DNA from: Streptomyces sp. NBC_00572
GTDB taxonomy: Bacteria > Actinomycetota > Actinomycetes > Streptomycetales > Streptomycetaceae
Direction: 5' to 3'
Length of the DNA stretch: 64,000 nucleotides
Assembly: GCF_026341815.1 (NCBI RefSeq)
Contig: NZ_JAPENX010000001.1
Location: 4,216,001-4,280,000 of the forward strand
The translations under genes were made by a program, and so were the position numbers. This document shows positions 53,201 to 60,749 of the stretch, piece after piece. The stretch's first letter is position 1. Each line of letters opens with the position of its first letter. The notes under the pieces were generated by a model. It was not told the origin of the DNA. It made no database searches and saw nothing but the letters and a program-made list of their open reading frames with translations.

Positions 53201-53298
53201 ACGTGGAGGCGGAGATGGACACGGCACGGACGGAAGCCGTAAGGACTGCACGTACAGAGGAGATGACGGGGGACACAGTCGAGGAGGCACGCAGTTGA
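50269..53298 (+). CDS. Conservon sensor kinase-like protein (CvnA type, nitrate-sensor-like domain)
   Basis: The protein of about 1009 residues has a short cytoplasmic N-terminus, a membrane helix (RLVAGVALVGITVIVAGSPAI), an extracellular helical domain (about 85-395) like the nitrate/nitrite-sensing NIT domain, a second helix (RIAFLGGCLLVAVGISTYVA), a HAMP segment, and an ATP-binding domain with LLENATSFSPPDAEV, DAGIGM and GLGMRVVALLAARHG. The tail (from 790) is a disordered Glu/Pro-rich stretch with EPAYGET repeats. In conservons this protein signals to the roadblock and GTPase partners. ATG 50269, GTG 50281 and ATG 50287 are all possible starts. Confidence 0.88.
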   Translation: MRAPVQMKRPRSKNGTRSQTPGAASTPDGGAATAPTGNAATGHPVQPQAPAQPKPPAGRPKRVRNRLVAGVALVGITVIVAGSPAILAASAELNDSQSLVTLAELDRQAVTLAHSLADERDEVVAYIAAGRDAQSGTAKNKRQITSTRSTRVDRQIDEIRPAASAELRRDLAGVPSVRRAALTGKGTALEAHRAYSEVITKLQALADELADKTPARASDTALTEATRAPAALGRAVEQASATRGLLLAALSVSQPEPTGDVHYDPETGTYVPDVPEGAAEADRARDTLTAAAQQARVRELAALGDFDQAAGATARDSLAATVAGPDVKSAERSLATLTDQPRLTDTERETDPAGLEAALSARIEQMRGVESALAAERVERLGALRDDDVTALELRIAFLGGCLLVAVGISTYVARTLTRPLAVLRIGAARLAAAPAPHTEEPVRFTGRNDEFAQVVRSLNTLRGKLSDLAVQNERLTERLTDGQADLAAAKDALGAELATQRAELQGQVALLTADLEGLRGTVHHTFVNLSLRSLGLVERQLGVIEKLEEREQDPDRLATLFKLDHMATVMRRHSENLLVLAGHEHVHGHPGPVPLVDVLRAAVSEIERYERVTIQSLPPHAQIAGFAADDLSHLVAELLENATSFSPPDAEVQLSGWLLESGEVMLSVQDAGIGMTASRLAELNARLAEADPAAFEGEGLGMRVVALLAARHGVRVELREQQPGGTAAVVVLPQPLLPAALPTTVTEPVRVAGAAPTLHLPGSAAEANSNTLPSRTRDPLVEAAERAFMAAEVTAAREQQSEQELEPSYDEPETEPAYGETAYGEPAYGETEPAHEENEETEPAYEEAVPAPAALGESVSETTLQVRLPDPPPEPDAHERATDLAAAELVTDLVTDPAPYEEPPAPAAPEPVSDQPVPGPRAAQWERVTDKGLPKRTPQVVRPAGPATTPRQGGVDAEALRRRLGGFHQGAKAGRRDVEAEMDTARTEAVRTARTEEMTGDTVEEARS

Positions 53299-53786
53299 CT
53301 GCGACGGGAACGTTCGGACTGAGCACGGAAGCCCGCAACCTGCAATGGCTGCTGGGGAATCTGGTGGAGGAGGTGCCCGGGGTCCGCTCGGTCGCCGTCG
53401 TCTCCTCCGACGGCCTGATGCTGCTCTCGTCCGACCCGGCCACCCAGCAGAGCACGACGGCCGCCGCCGAAGCCGGCCGTCCCGACGGGCCGCGCGGCTC
53501 CAGCGCCGACCTGGCCACCATCGTCTCCGGCATCGGCAGCCTGACCATCGGCGCCGCCCGGCTGATGGACGGTGGCGGGGTCAAGCAGACCATGGTGGCG
53601 ATGGAGGAGGGCAGCGTCTTCGTGATGTCGATCAGCGACGGTTCGCTGCTCGGCGTGCACGCCACGCCCGACTGCGACATGAGCGTGGTGGCCTACCACA
53701 TGGCGCTCTTCGTGGGCCGCGCCGGTCACGTACTCACCCCCGAAGTCCGCAGTGAGCTGCGCAAATCGATGGAGAGCACCCAGTGA
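53295..53786 (+). CDS. cvnB: Conservon roadblock/LC7-domain protein (CvnB)
   Basis: The 163-residue protein has the roadblock fold: LQWLLGNLVEEVPGVRSVAVVSSDG, MVAMEEGSVFVMSISDGS and LLGVHATPDCDMSVVAYHM. It probably acts as a regulator of the partner GTPase. TTG 53295 overlaps the kinase stop as TTGA and has GAGGAGG upstream. Confidence 0.93.
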   Translation: MTATGTFGLSTEARNLQWLLGNLVEEVPGVRSVAVVSSDGLMLLSSDPATQQSTTAAAEAGRPDGPRGSSADLATIVSGIGSLTIGAARLMDGGGVKQTMVAMEEGSVFVMSISDGSLLGVHATPDCDMSVVAYHMALFVGRAGHVLTPEVRSELRKSMESTQ

Positions 53787-54214
53787 CGTCAGTGTTTCCG
53801 GGGTATTCGGGATTTCACGCCGACCGGCTGCCCGTGCGCGGAGACGGGCGCCGCCCCGCGCGCGTCCGCCCGTACTCGCTGACCGGCGGGCGTACCCGCT
53901 TCGGCCATGTCCTGCTCGTCGAGACCTTCGTGGCGGCGCTCGAAGCGCCCGCCGTGCGCAAGGTCCTGACGGACGGCGGGCCCGGCGCCCGCGGTCTGAT
54001 GCCGGAGATGCGGGCCATCGTCGAGATCTGCCGCCGGATGCGGACGGTCGCGGAGATCTCGGCGCTTCTGAAGATGCCGTTGGGGGTCGTCCGGGTGCTG
54101 CTCAGTGACCTGGCCGACCAGGGAAAGATCCGTGTGTACGGGACCGGTCACGGCACCGGCCAGCCCGACCGCGCGCTCCTCGAAAGGGTGCTGAGTGGAC
54201 TCCGTCGTCTCTGA
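53783..54214 (+). CDS. cvnC: Conservon DUF742 protein (CvnC)
   Basis: The 143-residue protein has RVRPYSLTGGRT near the N-terminus, then a winged-helix-like domain (IVEICRRMRTVAEISALLKMPLGVVRVLLSDLADQGKIRVY), typical of DUF742. GTG 53783 overlaps the roadblock stop (GTGA), so translation is coupled. Confidence 0.93.
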   Translation: MTSVFPGYSGFHADRLPVRGDGRRPARVRPYSLTGGRTRFGHVLLVETFVAALEAPAVRKVLTDGGPGARGLMPEMRAIVEICRRMRTVAEISALLKMPLGVVRVLLSDLADQGKIRVYGTGHGTGQPDRALLERVLSGLRRL

Positions 54215-54929
54215 CGCCTCCGCCGTTTCCGATGCTGTCTCCGATGCGCCGCCGGTGGCGGGCATCCCCACGCAGCCCCAGGCCCCGCAGGGCGATCTGT
54301 TCCAGCGAGATACCGCCGAACCGGCCGCCGCGGCACCCGATGCCGAGGAAGGCGCGCAGGACTGGCAGCTCGACCACACCCGCGCCCCGATCGCGACGAA
54401 GATCGTCGTCGCGGGCGGGTTCGGCGTCGGCAAGACCACCTTCGTCCGCGCGGTCTCGGAGATCACCCCGCTGCAGACCGAGGCGCTGATGACCCGGGCC
54501 AGTGAGGACACCGACGACCTCACCGCCACTCCGGACAAGCTCACCACCACGGTGGCGATGGACTTCGGGCGGATCACGCTCGACAACGACCTGGTGCTGT
54601 ACGTCTTCGGTACGCCGGGCCAGCAGCGCTTCTGGTTCATGTGGGACGACCTGGTGCGCGGGGCGATCGGCGCGATCGTGCTCGCCGACACCCGGCGGCT
54701 CACCGACTGCTTCCCGGCCCTCGACTACTTCGAGAGCTGCGGACTTCCGTACATCGTGGCCGTCAACCACTTCGAGGGCACGGAGCTGTTCGAGGCGGAG
54801 GACGTCAGGGAGGCGCTCACCGTGCCCCCGCACGTACCCGTGGTGATCATGGACGCGCGCAAGCGGTACAGCGTCGTCGAGAGCCTTCTCGCGATGGTCG
54901 CGCACGCGCTCGAAGCCACCCCCGAATAG
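54195..54929 (+). CDS. cvnD: Conservon Ras-like GTPase (CvnD)
   Basis: The 244-residue protein has a 60-residue unstructured N-terminus, P-loop GGFGVGKTT (74-82 region), switch TTTVAMDFGRI, DxxG-like YVFGTPGQQRFWF and the NKxD position replaced by VAVNHFEG, as usual in this family. It is the output GTPase of the conservon. It overlaps cvnC by 20 bases. Confidence 0.93.
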   Translation: MDSVVSDASAVSDAVSDAPPVAGIPTQPQAPQGDLFQRDTAEPAAAAPDAEEGAQDWQLDHTRAPIATKIVVAGGFGVGKTTFVRAVSEITPLQTEALMTRASEDTDDLTATPDKLTTTVAMDFGRITLDNDLVLYVFGTPGQQRFWFMWDDLVRGAIGAIVLADTRRLTDCFPALDYFESCGLPYIVAVNHFEGTELFEAEDVREALTVPPHVPVVIMDARKRYSVVESLLAMVAHALEATPE

Positions 54930-54958
54930 ATCTCCCCGTCACGCCAGGAGCACCACCC

Positions 54959-56194
54959 ATGCGGAAGATACTCATAGTCGGCGCCGGCCAGTCCGGTCTG
55001 CAGCTCGCCCTCGGACTCCAGTCGTCGGGGTACGAGGTCACCCTCATGTCGAACCGGACGGCGGACGAGATCCGGTCCGGCCGGGTCATGTCCACCCAGT
55101 GCATGTTCGACACCGCGCTCCAGCACGAGCGGGACCTCGGCCTCAACTTCTGGGAGTCCCAGGCCCCGCGCATCGAGGGCCTCGGCGTCTCGGTCGCCGC
55201 CCCCGACGCCGGCCGTGCGATCGACTGGGTCGGCAAGCTCGACGGGTACGCCCAGTCCGTCGACCAGCGGGTGAAGATGGCCGGCTGGATGGAGACCTTC
55301 GCCCAGCGCGGCGGTCAGCTGGTGATACACGGCGCGGCCGTCGGCGATCTGGACTACTTCTCCCGCAGCTACGACCTGGTGCTCGTCGCGGCGGGCAAGG
55401 GCGAGCTGGTCTCGATGTTCGGCCGGGACGACTCTCGCTCGCCGTACGACGCGCCGCAGCGCGCGCTGGCCGTCGCGTACGTCCACGGCCTCGGCCCGCG
55501 CCCCGAGCACCCGGACTTCGACGCGGTCCGCTGCAACCTGGTGCCGGGCGTCGGCGAACTGTTTGTCATGCCGACGCTGACGACGGGCGGCCGCGCCGAC
55601 ATCCTCTTCTGGGAGGGCATCCCGGGCGGCCCCCTCGACGCCTTCCAGGGCATCAAGGACCCGGCGGAGCACCTGTCGCTGACGCTGGAGCTGATGGAGA
55701 AGTTCACGCCCTGGGAGTACGCGCGGGCCACCAAGGTCGAACTGACCGACGCCGGCGGCACGTTGGCCGGCCGGTACGCGCCGACGGTCCGCAACCCGAT
55801 CGGCCGGCTGCCCGGCGGCGGTCTGGTCCTCGGCGTCGCGGACGTGGTCGTCGCCAACGACCCGATCACCGGCCAGGGCTCCAACTCGGCGTCGAAGTGC
55901 GCGGCCGCGTACCTCACGGCGATCGTCGAGCACGGCGACAAGCCGTTCGACGAGGAGTGGATGCAGTCCGCGTTCGACCGCTACTGGCAGACGGCCCAGC
56001 ACGTCACCAAGTGGACGAACGCGATGCTGGGCGTCCCGCCGGAGCACGTCCTGAACCTCATCGGCGCGGCCGGCCAGCTGCAGCCGGTGGCCGACCGCTT
56101 CGCCAACGGCTTCAACGACCCCGCGGACTTCGAGAACTTCTTCTTCGACCCCGAGAAGACGAACGCCTACCTGGCGGAGGTCGCGGGAGCCTGA
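54959..56194 (+). CDS. FAD-dependent monooxygenase of the styrene/indole monooxygenase family
   Basis: The 411-residue protein begins RKILIVGAGQSGLQLALGL (the GxGxxG FAD motif) and continues with VTLMSNRTADEIRSGRVMSTQCMF, QGSNSASKCAAAYLTAI and a C-terminal FFDPEKTNAYL, characteristic of the StyA-type monooxygenases that use a separate flavin reductase. It epoxidises or hydroxylates aromatic substrates. No reductase gene is adjacent. It follows the conservon by 29 bases, so its expression may be tied to it, as other conservons are followed by an oxidase gene. ATG 54959 has AGGAG upstream. Confidence 0.88.
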   Translation: MRKILIVGAGQSGLQLALGLQSSGYEVTLMSNRTADEIRSGRVMSTQCMFDTALQHERDLGLNFWESQAPRIEGLGVSVAAPDAGRAIDWVGKLDGYAQSVDQRVKMAGWMETFAQRGGQLVIHGAAVGDLDYFSRSYDLVLVAAGKGELVSMFGRDDSRSPYDAPQRALAVAYVHGLGPRPEHPDFDAVRCNLVPGVGELFVMPTLTTGGRADILFWEGIPGGPLDAFQGIKDPAEHLSLTLELMEKFTPWEYARATKVELTDAGGTLAGRYAPTVRNPIGRLPGGGLVLGVADVVVANDPITGQGSNSASKCAAAYLTAIVEHGDKPFDEEWMQSAFDRYWQTAQHVTKWTNAMLGVPPEHVLNLIGAAGQLQPVADRFANGFNDPADFENFFFDPEKTNAYLAEVAGA

Positions 56195-56201
56195 CCCGCC
56201 C

Positions 56202-56240
56202 CCGATGGCCGGCGCCCGAAGCCCGGGCGCCGGCCATCGG
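56202..56240 (+). terminator. Terminator hairpin after the monooxygenase
   Basis: A perfect 17-base stem with a 5-base loop (AAGCC). Confidence 0.9.
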
Positions 56241-56299
56241 CATGGACGGGGCCGTAAAACAGGTCGAGCCGCCGAGCCCCGATCCTCGATCATGTGTTC

Positions 56300-56827
56300 A
56301 TGTCTCAGCTGAACACCCTGGCCCGTGTGGATGCCGACCTCGTCGCCGGGCGGGTCCCCCTGGCGCGGCAGCGGCTGCGTGGGCTGGTCTCGTCGTTCCC
56401 GTACGACCTGACGCTGCGGCGCCGGCTCGCCGAGGTGTACCGGCTGTACGGGGACGCGGCCGAGGCGGGGCGCTGGATGTACCTCGAAGAGGACCGGAGC
56501 GCGGACGAGACCGCTGCCTTCGAGGACCGCTACCGGACTCCCGGGCGGCGCATGAAGGCGCTGGCTTGGCGCGGGCCCGAGGCGCTGGCGGCGACCCCGG
56601 TCGCCGAGGAGCGGCTCGCGGCGGTGCGGACCGCCTGTGCCGAGCGGCTCGGACACCCCGTCGACTGGGACGACCCGACCTCCTACGCGGAGGATCCGGA
56701 CGGCGAGTACGCACCGGAAGCCGAGGGGTGGACACTCGCCGGAGTGATCGTGGGCGCCGGCGTCCTGGCGGGAATCGTCATCATGGTGGGCGTCTGGGTG
56801 CTCGGGATCATCTCCCTCTTCTCGTAG
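56300..56827 (+). CDS. Conserved small membrane protein (DUF6584-like)
   Basis: The 175-residue protein has a helical N-terminal domain (LARQRLRGLVSSFPYDLTLRRRLAEVYRLYGDAAEAGRWMYL, recognised by its ARQRL...LA.VYR..GD..EAGRW pattern) resembling the DUF6584 family, and a single C-terminal membrane helix (VIVGAGVLAGIVIMVGVWVLGI). Its role is unknown. The last 145 bases overlap the convergent MFS gene, which uses the antisense of the membrane-helix coding sequence for its C-terminal tail. Confidence 0.72.
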   Translation: MSQLNTLARVDADLVAGRVPLARQRLRGLVSSFPYDLTLRRRLAEVYRLYGDAAEAGRWMYLEEDRSADETAAFEDRYRTPGRRMKALAWRGPEALAATPVAEERLAAVRTACAERLGHPVDWDDPTSYAEDPDGEYAPEAEGWTLAGVIVGAGVLAGIVIMVGVWVLGIISLFS

Positions 56828-58014
56828 CGCCCGGCGTCCTCCGCCCGGCGGACCGCCCACGGCGTCAGCAGGCCCGTCAGCGCGAAGAGGGCGCCGACGA
56901 CGTACCAGCCGGGGCGGCCCCAGCTCACGCACAGGGCGATCACGAGGCCGGGGCCCACCGCCTCGGAGAGGCCCGCGCCGAGGCCGAAGACGCCCAGGTA
57001 CTGGCCGGTGGCATGGGGCGGGGCGAGGGCGTACGACACCTCGAAGCCGCCCGCCGAGTGCCACAGTTCGCCGACCGTGTGGACCACGACGGCCGCCAGG
57101 AGCAGGCCGACCGCCACCGCCACGGGCATCCCCGCCGAGAGCGGGACCAACGCACAGGAGACCAGGAAGGCCGCTCCGGCGCGGCGGTAGGCGTGGCCGC
57201 CCGCGCGCGGGGAGTCGATGCCCCGGCTCGCCCGCACCTGGAGTCCCACGACGATCACCGTGTTGGCGAGCATGGTGCCCGAGACGAGCCAGTGCGGGGC
57301 GCTGGTGGACCCCACCAGCCACAGCGGGATCGCTACCGTCAGCACCTTGAACTGGATCGCCATCACCCCGTCGAGCGCGGTGAGCGCGAGATACGGGCGG
57401 TCCCGCAGCGCGATCCACCGCGGCCCCCGGGCGACGGGCGAGGGCGCCACCGGCGGCAGCAGGAAGAGCACGACGGCGGAGGCGGCGAACGCCAACGCGT
57501 TCGCGACGACCAGGAGTTGATACGCGTCGAGCGTGCCGACCTGGACCGCCCAGCCCGCGAGCAGCGCGCCGAGGGAGATGCCGACATTGGTCACGGCCCG
57601 CAGATAGGCCCGGAACTCCTGCGGCCGCTCCCCTCCGTAGTGCCGGACCAGGGGCGCACGGGCGGCAAGGCCGGCCGCCTTCGCCCCGGTCGCCGTCGAG
57701 ACCGCGAGGACGAACGGCCAGAATCCGTCCGCGAACACGAAGGCCCCCGTAGCCAGGGCCTGCACCAGCAGCGTGGTGACGTACACGCCCCGGGCCCCGA
57801 GGCGGTCCGCGAGGTGGCCGACCCCGATGCCCACGGCGAGGGAGAGCATTCCGGCGATGCCGAGCCCGAGTCCCACCGTGCCGGCCGAGAGGTGCACGGC
57901 CTGGGTGAAGTACAGGACTCCGGCGGTCAGGAAGAGCCCGCTGCCGACGGTGTTCACGAAGTTCGAGGCGGCGAGCGTGCGTTGGGGGCCGGTGGCCGGC
58001 AGCAACTTGGGCAT
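56683..58014 (-). CDS. MFS transporter with antisense-encoded tail
   Basis: The 443-residue protein has about 11-12 membrane helices (for example TLAASNFVNTVGSGLFLTAGV, GLGIAGMLSLAVGIGVGHLADRLG, AVAVGLLLAAVVVHTVGELWH) and the MFS loop motif GHLADRLGARG. It resembles drug-type exporters. The usual end is near AVRRAEDAG; the last 48 residues are a Thr/Pro-rich tail read from the reverse of the neighbouring gene. ATG 58014 was chosen over the first ATG because the MPKLL start matches the first helix. Confidence 0.82.
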   Translation of the reverse strand: MPKLLPATGPQRTLAASNFVNTVGSGLFLTAGVLYFTQAVHLSAGTVGLGLGIAGMLSLAVGIGVGHLADRLGARGVYVTTLLVQALATGAFVFADGFWPFVLAVSTATGAKAAGLAARAPLVRHYGGERPQEFRAYLRAVTNVGISLGALLAGWAVQVGTLDAYQLLVVANALAFAASAVVLFLLPPVAPSPVARGPRWIALRDRPYLALTALDGVMAIQFKVLTVAIPLWLVGSTSAPHWLVSGTMLANTVIVVGLQVRASRGIDSPRAGGHAYRRAGAAFLVSCALVPLSAGMPVAVAVGLLLAAVVVHTVGELWHSAGGFEVSYALAPPHATGQYLGVFGLGAGLSEAVGPGLVIALCVSWGRPGWYVVGALFALTGLLTPWAVRRAEDAGRYEKREMIPSTQTPTMMTIPARTPAPTITPASVHPSASGAYSPSGSSA

Positions 58015-58070
58015 GACGAGGCTCCGCTTCCGATCCGCGACGAGCGGCAGGTAAGGACCCGTCAAGCTTG

Positions 58071-58086
58071 TTGCATATTACTTGCA
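58071..58086 (-). promoter_or_regulatory. AT-rich promoter/operator of the MFS gene
   Basis: TTGCA is repeated at 58071-58075 and 58082-58086 with a 6-base spacer. Read on the minus strand, TAATAT here is a good -10 box about 60 bases before the MFS start. A MarR- or TetR-type repressor could bind, but none is adjacent. Confidence 0.4.
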
Positions 58087-58115
58087 GGAGCAAGAGGCGG
58101 GCAGGGAAAGGGACT

Positions 58116-59534
58116 TCATGAGCCGTCGGAGCCGTCGGGGTTGTCGTAGCCTTCGTCGCCGCCCTCCCTCGCCCCCGCCGGAAGCACCGGCGGGGTGTAC
58201 GCGGCCAGGGCCTCCCCGTCCGGATCCGGGCGCACGGCCCCGAGCAGCGGGTTCGCCGCGATCGGGGAGACCTTCACCTTTCCGCCGGGCCGCGGCGCCT
58301 GCACCACCAGGCCCTCGCCGAGATAGACCGCCACATGGGTCGCGCCCGGGAAGTACACCACCAGGTCCCCGGGGCGGAGCTCGGCGAGCGGCACCCGGGG
58401 CAGCGTCGCCCACTGCTCCTGACTCGTGCGCGGCAGCTCCCGGCCCGCCGACGCCCACGCCTGCTGGGTCAGCCCCGAGCAGTCGTACGTCTCCGGGCCC
58501 TCCGCCCCCCACTCGTACGGCTTGCCGATCTGACCGACGGCGAACCGCAGCGCATCCGCGCCCGCCCCGGACGGGGTGCGCCGGCCGTCCAGGACGCCCG
58601 AGTCGAGCAGTTCGCGCTGCGCGCCCGCCGTCTGGACCCGCTCCAGCTCGGTGAGCCGGGCCAGTTGCTCGGGGGAGAGTCCGGCGAGCAGCTTCTCGAC
58701 CTCGGCGAGCCGGGCCCGCACCTCGTCGCGCCGGGTGCGCTGCGCGGCGGCGAGGGTCTGCTGCCGGTCGAGCGCCTTGCGGGAGGCGCTCGCCAGCGTG
58801 CCGGCCTGCCGCTCGGCCTTCTCCAGCCTCGGCACGGCCGTGGCCCGATCGCGGGAGGCCCGCGCCATCAGATGCCCCTGATCGAGCGCCGACTGAGGGT
58901 CCGGCGAGAAGAGCAGCCGCAGATAGGAGGAGAACTCGGACCTGCCCTGGTACTGCTCCCGGGCGATCCGGCCGGCCGCGGCCCGCCCCTGGGCCAGCGC
59001 GGTGCGGGCGGCGGTGAGCCGGGCGGTGACCTTCTTGGTGTCGGCGGTCTGGAGCCTCAGCGCCTCCTCTGCGGCGTTGAACCGCTCGGTCGCCTCCTCG
59101 GTCTGCCGGTAGAGCGTCCGCATCCGGGTGAGCAGCGCGGTGACGGAGTCGCCGCCGGGGGGAGGGAGGGCGGAGGCGTCGTCGGCGGGGGAGGACTCCG
59201 AGGCTTCGGGGGGCGCGGGGGGTGCGGGAGGTGCGGGGTCGGTCGGAGCGGCCTCCGGGTCGGCCGTTCCCACGGGCTTCACGGGCTCGACAGGGTCGAC
59301 AGGGTCGACCGGATCTGCCGGATCTGCCGGATCTGCCGGTTCCACGGGTTTCGCGGCCGGGTCGACCGGTTCCACAGGCTCCGCGGCCGGGTCGGCCCAG
59401 GCGATGGGCGCCTCCACGGGGGGATCGACCGGGGGCTCAGGCGCGGCGGTGGCACCCGCCGGGGCGACCCCTGTGAGCGCCGTCGCCGCGGCGAGTGCCC
59501 CCGCGCAGACCGTACGCAGCAGTCTTCGCGACAC
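58116..59534 (-). CDS. Secreted NlpC/P60 peptidoglycan hydrolase with coiled-coil
   Basis: The 472-residue protein has a signal peptide (residues 1-32), a Pro/Asp-rich linker (DPVDPVDPVEPV), a long coiled-coil domain (about 130-320, as in RipA/CwlO-type hydrolases) and a C-terminal NlpC/P60 domain with the catalytic Cys352 (YDCSGL) and His in ATHVAVYLG. It cuts peptide bonds in cell-wall stem peptides. GTG 59534 has GGAGGTGG upstream. The coiled coil probably binds a partner such as FtsEX that gates activity. Confidence 0.93.
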   Translation of the reverse strand: MSRRLLRTVCAGALAAATALTGVAPAGATAAPEPPVDPPVEAPIAWADPAAEPVEPVDPAAKPVEPADPADPADPVDPVDPVEPVKPVGTADPEAAPTDPAPPAPPAPPEASESSPADDASALPPPGGDSVTALLTRMRTLYRQTEEATERFNAAEEALRLQTADTKKVTARLTAARTALAQGRAAAGRIAREQYQGRSEFSSYLRLLFSPDPQSALDQGHLMARASRDRATAVPRLEKAERQAGTLASASRKALDRQQTLAAAQRTRRDEVRARLAEVEKLLAGLSPEQLARLTELERVQTAGAQRELLDSGVLDGRRTPSGAGADALRFAVGQIGKPYEWGAEGPETYDCSGLTQQAWASAGRELPRTSQEQWATLPRVPLAELRPGDLVVYFPGATHVAVYLGEGLVVQAPRPGGKVKVSPIAANPLLGAVRPDPDGEALAAYTPPVLPAGAREGGDEGYDNPDGSDGS

Positions 59535-59608
59535 GTCACCACCTCCACGGAGATGATGACGCGCCAATTCATCCGATTACCGTACGAGAGGGGGCGCGTC
59601 CGGCGTGC

Positions 59609-59914
59609 TCACCCGTTCGGCTCAGAGTCCTCGGGAAGGCGCGCGGCGCCGCTCGGCTTCGACCAGGGCCACTTCAGCTCCCGCCGCTCGCGGCCCTCGG
59701 GGGCGTACTCGTAGACCCAGCCGCGCCGGATCCCCAGCCGCTTCGTGTGGCCCGCGGGCTCGCGCCGGTACGCGTGCAGGGTGGGCGGGTGCCCGTTGTG
59801 GGCCGGGACCGGGATCTCGTACCACTTCGGCGGGTGCCCGGTCGCGCCGACCAGGATCGGCAGGACCCGGCCGTCGAGGGGGCCGCCACGGAAGGGGGTG
59901 TTCTCGCTTCTCAC
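59609..59914 (-). CDS. Conserved hypothetical protein
   Basis: The 101-residue protein (MRSENTPFRGGPLDGRVLP, HAYRREPAGHTKRLGIRRG) is soluble and basic and resembles a family I recall as common in streptomycetes without known function. GTG 59914 is preceded by GGAGGG immediately, and by GACACT 6 bases away that could be a -10 box of a leaderless mRNA. Confidence 0.65.
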   Translation of the reverse strand: MRSENTPFRGGPLDGRVLPILVGATGHPPKWYEIPVPAHNGHPPTLHAYRREPAGHTKRLGIRRGWVYEYAPEGRERRELKWPWSKPSGAARLPEDSEPNG

Positions 59915-59942
59915 CCCTCCAGTGTCCCCTCCGGATGCTCGT

Positions 59943-60665
59943 TCAGAGCAGGTGGGCCGCCTCGCCGACCACCGGGATCACCCGTCGGGCCAGCCGTGCC
60001 ACCGGTCCGTCGGGCGTCTCCTGGGCGAGCAGCCGCGCGACGACCCGCGCCGTCTCCTCGTCGCTGGCCGTACTGGCCGCGAGGAGGGCGATGAGATGGT
60101 CCACGAGCCATTCCCGCAGCTCCCGGGCCGGGGGCCGCTTGTCCTCGTCGAGCCAGATGAGCGAGGCCGCCTCCACGGCTGCGATCCACGTCCTGACCAG
60201 CATGCTGAGCCGGGGTCCCGGTCGCTCCACGCCCAGGTGGACGAGGATCTGCTCGGCGGCGGCCCGCCGCACCTCGTCGACGATCGCGGTGGTCCGGGAG
60301 GTCTCGGCGACGCTGCCGCCGCGCAGCAATGCGCTGAACCCGGCGTCGTGCTCGTCGACGAAGGCCAGATAGCGGTCGAGGACCCGACCGAGCCGCTCGG
60401 TGGGCGGACCGACCGGCGGTTCGGTGAAGCAGTGGTTCAGGGCGTCGGCGGAGGAGCGGAGCGCGGCCTCGTACAGCTGCTGCTTGCCGCCGGGGAAGTA
60501 GCGGTAGACGAGGGGGCGGGAGACGCCGGCCGCCTCGGCGACGTCGTCGAGGGAGACGTCCTCGGGCGTCCGGTGGGCGAAGAGGCCCTGGGCGGCTTCG
60601 AGGAGCTGGCCGCGGCGCGCCTCGACGCTGAGCCTGCGGTACGCGGGGGTGGCGGCGCCTGTCAT
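59943..60665 (-). CDS. TetR-family regulator
   Basis: The 240-residue protein has a TetR helix-turn-helix (RRGQLLEAAQGLFAHRTPEDVSLDDVAEAAGVSRPLVYRYFPGGKQQLYEA, recognised by DVAEAAGVSRPLVYRYF) and a helical ligand domain. It lies next to the divergent pair of diiron proteins and may control one or both. The ligand is unknown. Confidence 0.9.
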   Translation of the reverse strand: MTGAATPAYRRLSVEARRGQLLEAAQGLFAHRTPEDVSLDDVAEAAGVSRPLVYRYFPGGKQQLYEAALRSSADALNHCFTEPPVGPPTERLGRVLDRYLAFVDEHDAGFSALLRGGSVAETSRTTAIVDEVRRAAAEQILVHLGVERPGPRLSMLVRTWIAAVEAASLIWLDEDKRPPARELREWLVDHLIALLAASTASDEETARVVARLLAQETPDGPVARLARRVIPVVGEAAHLL

Positions 60666-60749
60666 GCCCGCAGCGTATCCGTGCACCCCCGAACCCCCAC
60701 CCGCGGCGCCCCTCGCCCGCCCGTTGCGGGCGGGCGGGTGCGGGGCGCG

